Assembly (NCBI GenBank): GCA_028023455.1
Contig: JAQFVV010000022.1
Location: forward strand, 6,901,100 to 6,965,099
DNA length: 64,000 nucleotides
Direction: 5' to 3'
From: Epiperipatus broadwayi
Lineage: Eukaryota; Onychophora; Udeonychophora; Euonychophora; Peripatidae
The translations under genes were made by a program, and so were the position numbers. The notes below the pieces were generated by a model. That model was given only the letters and a program-made list of their open reading frames with translations, was not told the origin of the DNA and did not search any database. Below are positions 11,553-21,896 of this stretch, piece after piece (position 1 is the stretch's first letter; each line of letters begins with the position of its first letter).

Positions 11553-11649
11553 TATTGAAAATCTGATGATGGAAAGCCCAAATCCCATGTTGATGCCAAT
11601 ATTATTGCCACACCCATGTTGACCTCAAGTCACTCTGACCTCTCATGGA

Positions 11650-12956
11650 TAGGACCTTACCCATTTAAATACTTAGAAGAGGGATGGGCAGGATGTAGGC
11701 TTAATGTGTAAATATTTGAAATACTGGCATTCTTCATATACCTGGAGCTTAATTGCATTCAGTATTTACTAAAGTTTATTCTACAGTTAATAAATGCAGT
11801 CTATTTTTTCTTTTTTGTATAATACTGTTGATTTAAATTAATACTAAACTTTGATAAATGTAATGAAGAAGTAAAGTTAGTTTGCTGTTAATGAATTTTA
11901 AAAAAAGACATTTATCCAGTCTTTAAATTGAATTATTATTCAATTTTGATTAATGTAATAAAAAAGTTAGTTTGCTGCCAATGATATTAGATCCTCCATT
12001 ATTTTATACAATAAGTTGAATTATTATTCAAATTTTGAAGTATGAGCTATTTTAAATATTTTTTGCATTGCCTATGAACATTATGTATATCAATATTTTT
12101 TGCTTTAGTATGGATGTGCATCGGCTAAAAATTATGTATATATAAAACTTCAAAACATGCAATTAATCAACATAATGCACTAAATGATAGATCAATATAT
12201 GGTTTTATGATACATTGCTCACTCTATTTTATCATTATTTTCTCTTTACATTCACACTGAATATCTTGATATTACATAACAGCTTGAGCAAGCATAAGAA
12301 ATGTTGATCGTGTGATCTTTAGTGATATTATATTCTGATATTAAAAGATAGTAAATTTCAAACTTTAGTCATTGCTGCTTTTTAATTTCTTTTCAAACAT
12401 TTTAACTAATTAACAATCCTTCTCAGGAATATAAATAATAATAATGTCCATCCTAGGGAAGGTTGCTAGAATGTCAAAACATTATAAGACATATAAAAAT
12501 TATAAAATTATAAAATTTGTCATCTTTTAACATTATGATATATATAGATCCATCAATATAAATGATCTTTATAAAAAGAGGAACTAACTGTTAACCATAT
12601 TTTGCAATAAAATATAAATTAAGTATACATGTTGATATTTAATGAATAATATTGAACAAATGCTTTAATGACATAAGTCATTTTTGATAGGTTAGCAAGA
12701 TAACAAATTTATGAACTTTTATTTTATTGTATTTAGATGGTAGTTTCAACTGATATAAACAATCTACACACTCAACAATTTTTGACTTCAGTATTTTCAC
12801 TCTGCAAGTATAAAAAGCAAAAACTTTCACTAACAGTCAGTTTAACATGCACATAACATAAACAAAAATACATTTTTATAATTATTTAATTATGTTACTT
12901 TTTTCCATAAACTTACACTGCTCAACACATATAAATTAACATCTTACAAAAAAAAA
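11650..12956. other. AT-rich intergenic DNA
   Basis: Contains a loose internal duplication around 11850-12030 (repeats of 'aagttagtttgctg' and 'gaattattattcaa'). No gene recognised. Confidence 0.5.
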
Positions 12957-12991
12957 AATCAAGTCAGATGTCACATGACCTAATTTAATAA
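12957..12991. repeat. 35-bp direct repeat, left copy
   Basis: This 35-bp sequence, beginning aatcaagtcagatgtcac and ending aatttaataa, is repeated exactly at 13325-13359. The 333 bp between are less AT-rich. A 35-bp exact repeat is long for a TSD, so it could instead be the terminal repeat of a small retroelement. Confidence 0.75.
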
Positions 12992-13324
12992 GCTTGTACT
13001 TACAAATATTATATATAGAGCTTGCAAAATAAGCTCTTAACAAGCTTTTCAGAATATCCCCAACCCCAGACTGGTTTCTGGTCGACTAGGTGCCAGGATA
13101 TTCAAGCATTAGATTAAAAATACCAGGACAAGCCCAGCACTTTATCTAATGTATAACTATTAAGTAGAAAATCTGAAATTTTCAGACATCCATATGTCTT
13201 CCAATCCAGCTATCTAACTTAAATAGCCATATGAGACTGAATTAAGTTCAGATACACCATATATTAATAGCTTTAGCAATATAAAATCACCAAAGCCTTA
13301 ATAGCAAAAAATAAAATTACAAGA
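12992..13324 (-). mobile_element. Putative retroposon related to the 29/44/53-kb family
   Basis: On the minus strand this segment contains CCAGAAACCAGTCTGGGG followed by GGATATT, matching the core CCAGAAACTAGTCTGGG-ATATT of the elements at 29465-29753, 43964-44571 and 53254-53695. It lies between exact 35-bp direct repeats, so it may be a single insertion. Outside this core the similarity is weak, so it is a distant or different family sharing the domain. Confidence 0.5.
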
Positions 13325-13359
13325 AATCAAGTCAGATGTCACATGACCTAATTTAATAA
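13325..13359. repeat. 35-bp direct repeat, right copy
   Basis: Exact copy of 12957-12991. Confidence 0.75.
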
Positions 13360-14360
13360 TAATTTAATTTATTAACATCTTATAAGTCTATAAAACAATT
13401 GCATTGATTTGTTTATATCATCAATTCTAATTAAAAAACTGAATTTTTATCTTCAAAAGGCTGCATTGTAATATCATATGAGGTCCTTATATAAGCTAAT
13501 ACAGAAAATTTTCTCATTACAATATAAATGCCAACAAAAAATGTAAGGCCCCACATATATTAATTTAGTCCTGGTTTTAATAAATAATTATTAGTTTTTA
13601 CAAAGTACTTATAATATATAGCCAAAGTATATCTCACAACTTAGCTGATTGTTATAAAAACCTGATTACATAAAACTTGAAAAAAATAAGTTTTGAAAAA
13701 AAAATTTCACAAATCCATCATTTCTTTATACTAAGTACTATCTAACTCCATTAGCTTATCTTTTTTTCATTAAATCCATTGACTAATTAGTACTGATTAA
13801 ATTACTATTATTATTTTTTTTAAAAAAACATACTCATTAATTATTGTTTCATAATTTTTTTTATCACTATTTAAAAAACATAATTAATAATAATCAATAA
13901 GATGGATTAAAAAATGAAAAAACTTGTTAGCAAAAACGGTTTTCATCTGTTGGCAGCAAACTATTTTAGCTTTTTTTTTTTCTTGCTTAAAAATAAAACA
14001 TTTTCTCCTAACTTTTGTTTGAATAATTACATAGAAGCATCTAAACACCTCTAAAGTAATATGTGACTAACATATAAAGTCATATGGTTCATCTATATTT
14101 TTGTTTATAAATGTATAAGCAATATATTTTTATGAATTACAACAAATATATATATATCAAACAAATTTATCTTATAAGTACCATATTTTTAATAAACATA
14201 ATAATTGCTCTTTAATGAAAATGCATAAATAATGAATCATCTATTTATAAGTCAAATTATTATATTAAGTTTAACCTTATCCATAAACTAAATTTCTTAA
14301 AGAATACATATACATCAATATCCTTAGTATTTGTCTGAAGGTTTGTAATGATGGTATATT
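13360..14360. other. AT-rich intergenic DNA
   Basis: No gene or clear repeat beyond poly-A/T and TA tracts. Confidence 0.55.
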
Positions 14361-14750
14361 ATAAGATGTGATATGTTGGACTATTTCCATCATTTATGAG
14401 TGAATATTGAATGTATAGAAAATTTTAAACTTTATTTAAACTTTTCAAATACAAACAACTTGTTAGTAATAACACACAAATAGACAATACAGGTTAGTAA
14501 TTACACAACGTTTTGAGTAGTATTATTCTCCACTCTTCTTCAGGTGTTGCATAGCATATAGCAACACCTGAAGAAGAGTGGAGAATAATACTACTCAAAA
14601 CGTTGTGTAATTACTAACCTGTATTGTCTATTTGTGTGTTATTACTAACAAGTTGTTTGTATTTGAAAAGTTTAAATAAAGTTTAAAATTTTCTATACAT
14701 TCAATATTCACTCATAAATGATGGAAATAATCCAACATATCACATCTTAT
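14361..14750. repeat. Near-perfect 390-bp palindrome made of SINE tails
   Basis: Two ~190-bp arms are reverse complements with essentially one visible mismatch (ctatttcc against ggaaataa), separated by a 10-bp spacer at 14551-14560. Each arm contains the tail of the tRNA-headed SINE also found at 6.1 and 61.4 kb: CACCTGAAGAAG, an AGTGG...CTACT hairpin, CTCAAAACGTTGTG, TTGTTTGTATTTG and TTTAAATAAAG. About 70 bp of extra sequence lies outside it (TTGGACTATTTCC and GAATATTGAATG), which is also present next to the 61.4-kb copy. Arm identity is far higher than at the other two loci, so the duplication is recent, was homogenised, or is an assembly or library artefact. Confidence 0.85.
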
Positions 14751-14914
14751 CAATCTCCTTCTTTTAATAACTGTTTACCTCTGTCTATTCATCGTACATA
14801 ATCTTGACTTTTTAGAAAACAAAATTATATGTTTGTAGATATTGGAGAAAAATTTGCTACTGATTCCTTTTATACATTTCAATCTAATCAGGATTCCACA
14901 ACTATAGTTATATG

Positions 14915-15230
14915 TAAGTAGAGAGATTCGAACTTAGGATATATCAGTCTATTCATTTTGCTCTCCATCTCAAGTAACTGATGTACATGACCACACACAT
15001 GCAAAAAAGATACATGGGCTACAATATACATATTTCATACAGAACCAGCACTCATCAGTTGGGCTAGGTCATAATCTCACACACATACATGCAATCAGTA
15101 CATGGTTTATATTAAGATAACAATTCCTCAAACTTTAATGGACAAACTTCAATCTTCTCACTCTTCCAACTATTCAACTGTCCATTTTATTGAATGGAAC
15201 TCTCAAAGCCTTTGTTGGATTTGATATTGT
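14915..15230 (-). mobile_element. Hammerhead-carrying SINE-like retroposon, second copy
   Basis: Minus-strand relative of the elements at 11.4 and 54.9 kb. It shares the upstream domain with the 11.4-kb copy (CCATTAAAGTTTGAGG, TTAATATAAACC), then the hammerhead region, then GTGTGGTCATGTACATCAG. The 3' tRNA-like part has a B-box-like AAGTTCGAATCTC. It is more diverged than the 54.9-kb copy. The 150 bp before it (14751-14914) show no feature. Confidence 0.6.
15018..15076 (-). ncRNA. Hammerhead ribozyme with intact core words but weakened stems
   Basis: The minus strand reads CTGATGAG (15051-15058) and GAAAT (GAAA at 15032-15035) with the loop TGCTGGTTCTGTA between. Core residues are intact. 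Stem II is damaged by a T-T mismatch, and stem I is reduced mostly to CAA/TTG plus scattered pairs. Probably weak or inactive. Confidence 0.55.
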
Positions 15231-15630
15231 GGTCATATCTATGTAGACGTTAATTATAATATAAAATTATCAATTGTACTTTCTAAAATATATATTGTAC
15301 TATTTATTTACATATGGTACAAATATATTGGCATTTGGGTAAAAGCTAAAGGAAAAAGGAAAATTAGTGATCTTATTAAAAAGGCGCAACTAAATTTTTT
15401 TTAGTTTGTATAATTTTTTTTTTAAAACATACAATGAAAGTTACATTTTTCGTTCATATTTTTTTTTATCTAATTAAAAATAAAGATAAAAATTGGAAAA
15501 AACATAAGACACACAAATTACTAATCCAGATAAGCTAAAAGAAAAATCTTTTTAGTTAATTAAAGATGGCAGAAAGACTTTATGAAAAGGAGAACTTAGT
15601 AACTGAAAAATACAAAAGAATGCACAAGAT
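15231..15630. other. AT-rich intergenic DNA
   Basis: No recognisable feature. Confidence 0.5.
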
Positions 15631-15960
15631 TATCAATGTGTATTTTTAACAAAAGCAAAACGTATGCGTAGAAGTCTGAAAACTGGACCTCGAGTATAAA
15701 AAGGGAGATACGTTTGATCAGCATCTTGTGTTTTTTCTTTTGGCTCATCTTGGATAACAAAATATATCCAGGACCACTCTATGCTGAAATAATTATGCAT
15801 GTTGGAGTGGACCGAGGCTTTTACTGACATCGTTCCTGAAGACGGACACTAGAAAAGCTTTTGTGACTAGCCGTTAGGACAGACCAAGATCACTTATAAC
15901 CGATGGCCACGAGCTCCTTCTACCACAGAAAAAACCATGCATGGTAACCCATAACCTACG
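15631..15960. other. Island of higher GC with a TATA-like box; possible LTR fragment
   Basis: Base composition rises sharply against the surroundings. On the plus strand TCGAG-TATAAAAAGGGAG (TATA-like at 15695-15704) is followed by a block with CTGAAGACGGACAC and GACTAGCCGTTAGGAC. No open frame fits a known protein. It could be a solo LTR or an unknown repeat, but I found no TSD or terminal repeats. Confidence 0.3.
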
Positions 15961-16437
15961 TACGGTAAGCTAAAATTCTTCATATCCTGATTTTGACTTA
16001 AAGTTTGCAAACAATTCTTCATATAAGCTTATAATATAATCCTGATATAGACTTTTAATTTTCGTATTAAAGAGACTGTTATTTTAAAGGAACTTTATAG
16101 AAGAAATTTCTAAGTGAATGTTTAGTGGTTTTAATTATTTTATCTAATTAGTTGATTCAATATCTGGATTAATGTGTGTACTCTCCAATTTTATTTAATT
16201 ATTTATCTTAAAAATATTTTAAGTTCGTTAGAATAAAATATTTTGCTTTCATCAACTTTTTCATTGTACGTTATTACTGTTTATTATTAAATTTAGAAGA
16301 GTTAGTTTATTAGAACAGATAATTTACCTTTGCCAATACTTAGCAATTAAGCCCCGGATATATAATTCTATAAATTATAACTAAGTTACGGGAAACCAAA
16401 ATCCCGATCATTTACTTCATTTTCTGTTAAGTTACGA
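15961..16437. other. AT-rich intergenic DNA
   Basis: The words 'aattcttcatat' occur twice near 15975 and 16013. Otherwise nothing recognisable. Confidence 0.5.
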
Positions 16438-16745
16438 CAGGGGTCCCCAACCTTTTTGCACTTAAGAGCACATTCTATAATACCGGCCAGGTGGCAGGTA
16501 CCATTTATTTTTTCAATGTAAATTTATAGTTGGATATTGCTAATAATACACATAATGTACAAAAAAATATTTATTTACGCTGTAAAAGTATAGTATGCCC
16601 TACAATTTGATTACAATATAATACAATAATTTATAAGAAATTTTAAAAATTAAATTTATTTGTATCAGATAAATAATTTTTTATCGTGTTAGGATAGCGG
16701 CAGGCACACATAAAATGGGCTGCGGGCACCATGGCAATTGTAATC
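16438..16745 (+). mobile_element. hAT-type MITE fragment, truncated at the opposite end from the 10.5-kb copy
   Basis: It starts CAGGGGTCCCCAACC and ACTTAAGAGCAC. Its interior is the reverse complement of 10490-10780, running out at GGGCACCATGG where the other terminal repeat should follow. This copy therefore keeps the end missing from the 10.5-kb copy and the reverse. The 8 bases before the start are agttacga, with no duplicate at the broken end. Confidence 0.65.
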
Positions 16746-17353
16746 GTAACAATTCCTAGGTAGAGTTGATCAGGAAATATAGTTATGTTTTTTAGAAATA
16801 AGAGTGAAACATTCTTCTTTTTCATAACTTGATAGAGACCTAGTCATACGGGTAAAAACATTACAATATATATAGACAAATAAAATACTATTAAACTGAA
16901 TATATCCACGTAAATTTCAAAAGTAATTTTCAATCTTTTTCATTAACAAAATTAATTTGTACACACATTTATAAACAAATTTTTTTAAAAAAAAAAACAT
17001 TCAATAAATATCAAAAAATGATTAAGCCTAATTGCTTTGAGCTGTTAGCTTTTTTTCTCTACCTTAACAGACTTTGGGATTATAATGAGGGAGTAAAACC
17101 TCAAAAATTCACAAATCCAAAAATGCCATGAATTTCAGATTAACGATATTTTACCTATACATATATGCATATTAAAAGTTCACTTAGACAATTAAAGACA
17201 TTACTTGATAGATATTCAAATGCTTATAATAAAGCAAACTAAATCTGTCAGTCATGATTCATGATTTATTAGAGATAAGCCTCTAAGTTACTTTAAATAA
17301 AACAGAAACCTTTATATATATATACATATAATTTTTATTCAAAATTATTTACA
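16746..17353. other. AT-rich intergenic DNA
   Basis: No gene seen. Confidence 0.55.
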
Positions 17354-17367
17354 ATATTAAATAAGTA

Positions 17368-17465
17368 GCCAAGCATTGGTGGCCTAGTGGTTAGCATAGC
17401 TGCCTTACAAACAGCTCGCCTGGGTTCACTTCCCAGTCACAGCATTTGACATATGAAAAGTATAT
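17368..17465 (+). mobile_element. tRNA-Val-like short retroposon (~100 bp), second copy
   Basis: The plus strand has AAGCATTGGTGGCCTAGTGG (A-box TGGCCTAGTGG), an anticodon arm with loop CTTACAA (anticodon TAC) and a B-box GGTTCACTTCC. The tail AGCATTTGACATATGAAAAG corresponds to the tail of the copy at 2221-2321. Near-identical 14-bp direct repeats (atattaaataagta at 17354-17367, atattaaaaaagta at 17466-17479) flank it. The acceptor stem no longer pairs well, so it is not a functional tRNA gene. Confidence 0.7.
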
Positions 17466-17470
17466 ATATT

Positions 17471-17507
17471 AAAAAAGTATTTACATTTTGTAAATACTTT
17501 TTTTTTT
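17471..17507. repeat. Short perfect hairpin
   Basis: AAAAAAGTATTTAC and its reverse complement surround a 6-nt loop, directly after the tRNA-like retroposon. It may be chance in this AT-rich DNA. Confidence 0.6.
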
Positions 17508-20500
17508 GAGAGTTTCATTAAATTTTTAAAAAGCCAAAACTTATTAGGATGATTACTAGCTAAGTGAATTGTTGTTCATTGTAAATACAAATAATTTAAA
17601 TTTTTCATTGATTTTCAAAAAATTCTTTTTTTTCCCTATTATAAAAGCTATTTGCAAATCCTTGTTAGAACTCCAACTAAAAGCTCAAAATATATTGAAG
17701 TCAGTTTTGATATCAATAATGAAGAAATCAACAAAAGAAATAGTTATTGATATGATATTAATTTAAGCTCCCAAAATAAAAACTTTACTGCAAATAATTC
17801 AAATTTTTAGATTAATAAGGATCTTTTAACACTGCTGATAAATCTATTACTATATTCGATTTTCACTTAGCAAAATAAATAAATATATCTACCTTTACTA
17901 ATCTAATCAAAGAGCATGAACTCAAATAATGTGCTCGAATTAGCAGGTAGTCTCATTCTCAAATTCATATCATTACCAGTTTTTCAGTCATATCAGTTTC
18001 AGTTGATCAATCTATAGTCTTTTACTACTGATAACTTTATAAACATTAATAAGTATACAAAATTAATCTAAAAATAAAGACAATGCTTTGGATAATTTTA
18101 CATCTAATTAATGACTGCAATATACCTTGTAGAACTTATCAAATATTTTTTGAAAGACCATTGAAAGTAACAAATCTACCTTCAATAAACTAAATGATAT
18201 CTGGCAATGTATTTTTTCCAACAACCTAAAAACATTGTATAAAATGTTTAATTACAGATTATGATAGACAAACCTTTTTTTTTTCATCTTACACTTATAT
18301 ATTATCATTAAAGCAGTAAAATCCATAGCTACATTTATGACTAGATAATTTATGGTCACTAAACATTTCATAAAGCAATAAATAAAACTTGGATAATTCT
18401 ATTAAAATATTACAATGGGAGAAAAAATTCTATGCATCGAAAAATTTGAATCCAATACTTAAAGACTGTATTCTTTATGCTCCTCTACATGTCAATAAAA
18501 AATTCTTATAATACTGCATATCTTGCTCACTTATCTCTCCATGTAACTGAATTTCCTGACAATACATAGAACAGAAGATAGCCCATTCCAAACAAAGGCA
18601 TAACAAATAATCCCTTATAGAGAAAAAACATCATTCATCTGACTCTTTAGTTATCAGGTAGTGAGACATTAAAGAGCTTTCCATTTCCTCTAGTTACAAA
18701 TGACTAGATATTCATTTCTTAAACAATATTGGATGATTTGATGACTTATTTATGGTCTGGTTTTCTAACTCTAATGGTGACTGGAATCAGAGAAATATTT
18801 CAAGTTTCCTTCAGTTTGAAATTAAACTATAATTAAATCTTGAGATCGTTATGTATGCAAAATCATTCTAAAAATAAAGGAAGAAGGTAATATTAATCCA
18901 TTCTTTTCTTATTAAATCAAATATCAAAGTTAGGATATTATCTTTTAAATATATTGCCACACAAAGTAATAGTGATACACTTTCCCAAAATTAAAGAAGT
19001 TTTATAAACTTAATTATCTCTCTAATGTAAATCTACAACCAAAAACCTGGGTTAACTTTATGATCTCTATCATACAATGATAATCCAATTTGATTCAATT
19101 AGTGTTTCAGCCAAATAAATTCCACAAAAGCAGATCATTCCAGAATGATAATTTCCTGAATGTAAATGTATTTCAATATCTTCACACAAAGATAATGGAA
19201 CACTCTCCTATCCTCTTTCCATTACATGTTGACAGTTCAAATATTTCCAATACTTCAAAAACCTGCAACTATACCTTCAGTTTCTGATGTCACTTGAAGC
19301 CTAAAATAATAAAAAGACTTCTTTTACTTATCTCCATGGTAAACATGTTAATAAGTGAAAAAGGCTAAAAAAAACTTATTTACTATAATGAGAACTCTGA
19401 CTATATTTATAAATTCTATTTTTATATTAAGACTTTAAGGTGAAACATCTGAACTAAAAATGTGTAAGAAATCCTATTCTTCTTCACAGAATAAACTGGC
19501 TTTCACCATGTGACAATTCTAATCAATACCAAGGTATTTTATAAATTAAATTATAATTCATTTCTATGTCAATTTCACAGTCATTTCCTTTTCTTACATG
19601 TCAATAACATTTTATTTGATTACTATTTACACAACTTATAAAAACATTGTTCAGTATATTTCATGTGTTTGAAAGTGATTTCAACATCTTCTATAATGTT
19701 TACCTTTTGTTTCGCATGTAAAATTAATTCAGTTTTCTTGCATCATTCAGATGCAGTCATCTTTCCCAAAGTCATGGATTTTCATTAATTTTCTAAGACT
19801 TACTGATCATAAATCATATACTAAACATTCCTACATATTCTCAGATTATAAAATTCTCATTATAAATTATTACATGTAATTATTCCACTTACTGATATTT
19901 ATGTGAGCTTATTACTGTATTAAATTCATTATTTTTGGAGATATGATTCACTATCGGTGGAGCATCCTTACTTACATTATATTTATAGACAGGAAATTGT
20001 AAACACAAATTCTAATAGCACACATTTACACTTACTATAATTAATTACGGGTTTCTTTATTTGCCTTATCTGCTTAATAGCACACATATATAAAACAAAA
20101 TTTTGTGAAGGTTTATTGTTACACAATATAGATTAGGATTTAAATTTAAAAAATAACTTTGTTTAAAAATATATATATATATATTAGATTTTTTCTACAT
20201 CCATTAAATAAAGGAACAGATTCAAAATGATTTATTACAAATAATTAATAATTGTTTATAATTTATATCCAGGAAACTCCAGTGAACAATAGTTAAGGAT
20301 TATTCTGCGCAGTTATTAACTCCTATCCATGGAGAACTCTTTCTTCCTTTCTGGTATCAAATAATTCAAAACTTAAATCAAATATATCAATTTTCAAAAA
20401 GTAAAGAATATATAATATGAATGGAGCTTTAAAGAACACTGTTGGACAGTCAAAACTGTTAGCTATTTTTGAAAGTATGAAATAATAAATTATTGTCTTT

Positions 20501-21584
20501 TATTGTGTAAAGTGCATAGAAAAATGCATTATCATTAATATTTTCACTAGTTCAAATATGACTTTTATAACTCTTTAAATAGATAGATCTAAGAAAAGTT
20601 AATCTATTTAGAGAAGAGTCAATGAATCAATTTTTTCTTGTTATTTACCTATAAACTTCCTTGATTTATTCCTTCAGATCAATCTTTCACACTATCCATA
20701 GGTATGATATAATATGAAAAGATCTATGTAACTTCTTACTTGCATCTTTCTTTACTGAATGAAAATATCAACATGATTCATGGGACTACATATATCAATT
20801 TTCATATATATGCGCAGTTAAAATCAAAATTGAGGTTTCTTTTCTAATTACTTTGCGTTCAACTTCGTTTTAAGTATTCTTTGCCAGCAATTTCTTAGGT
20901 TGTAAAATGCCGGGCTAAAATCTTTAATTTTGATTGCATAACTGTATATTGAGTGGAGAATTCATGTAACAATTTTTTTTTCATAAACTAAATTCACTCT
21001 TAAAAATATGTATTAATTTGCTTTTACTGATCTGGATAAGATTTTAACCAAAAACCAATTAACTTTGAATCTTTCAGTACTATCCTTAACAAAAATTGTG
21101 TGGTCTTCAATCACAGATCATTTGTAAAATAGTTTTTGACCATGATTAACTGTACATCTAATCTTCACATTTTAGAATCACACATCAGTGCTACTCCTAC
21201 ATTTTAAAATGGCTTCTAGCATTTTTATCTAATCTTCCAATCCATTCGCATTCAAGCAGAATGCATAATTAATCATTGCAAAATAATAATAAAAAATCTA
21301 TATATTTCATATGGAATGCTTTCTACCAGAGCCCATAAATAATTTACAAGACCAAAAAAAAAAGGAAAGAATACAATTTTTCCATCACCGACATGTTATT
21401 TTGTCAAAAAAAAAAAAAAGTAAATATATATTGCTTTTAAGTATAACCTGTGATTCAAATAAATGTTTAACAGAAAATCCTCTTAATATATAATAAAATT
21501 GTTTTCCCTCCCATTAGGTTATTTAAACCACATACTTCTAGATATTAATACATTGAAAAACTTTATAATAAAAATAGAGAAGGT
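17508..21584. other. AT-rich intergenic DNA, 4 kb without a recognisable feature
   Basis: Only small unsupported open frames (for example 17569-17766, 19090-19287, 21311-21493 on the plus strand), a TA tract at about 20167-20184 and poly-A/T runs. No conserved motif was found on either strand by eye. Confidence 0.55.
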
Positions 21585-21585
21585 A

Positions 21586-21679
<94 letters not shown>

Positions 21680-21680
21680 T
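21585..21680. repeat. (AAT)n microsatellite, 5' flank of the LINE
   Basis: About 31 uninterrupted AAT units end directly at the start of the non-LTR element. A second AAT tract in the same phase and strand lies at its 3' end (27094-27123). Confidence 0.95.
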
Positions 21681-21896
21681 CCCGCAGCAAATCTCTGCTG
21701 AGGTAAGAAGCAATCCTTAAGTTCTCCGATGTAAGTATTTATTTTTTACTTTTGTTCCAACTTGTTATTTGAAAAACAAACATAATACAGGAAAAATCAA
21801 ATTATATAATAGATTAATAGTGTTTTTTGAAAAATATCGGTGTGTTTTAATATCTTTTTAAAAAAAAAAAAATACTGACTTGAGTCAAAATAAATC

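Larger units (their letters stand above)
11276..11645 (-). mobile_element. Hammerhead-carrying SINE-like retroposon, long copy (decayed)
   Basis: Minus-strand copy of the family whose cleanest member lies at 54904-55093, with about 170 bp of additional 5' sequence. In its own 5'-3' order it has an upstream domain shared with the 15.0-kb copy (block CATTAAAGTTTGAAG), then TAATATAAACTGAGCACTG and the hammerhead region. A 3' part resembling a tRNA promoter follows, with A-box-like TGGATAGTTGA and B-box-like GAGTTCAAATCC. Ends are not sharply defined and no TSD is clear. Confidence 0.65.

Noticed and set aside
21499-21720. Open frames reading poly-asparagine on the plus strand and poly-leucine on the minus strand
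   Set aside because: They are translations of the (AAT)n microsatellite at 21585-21680, not genes.
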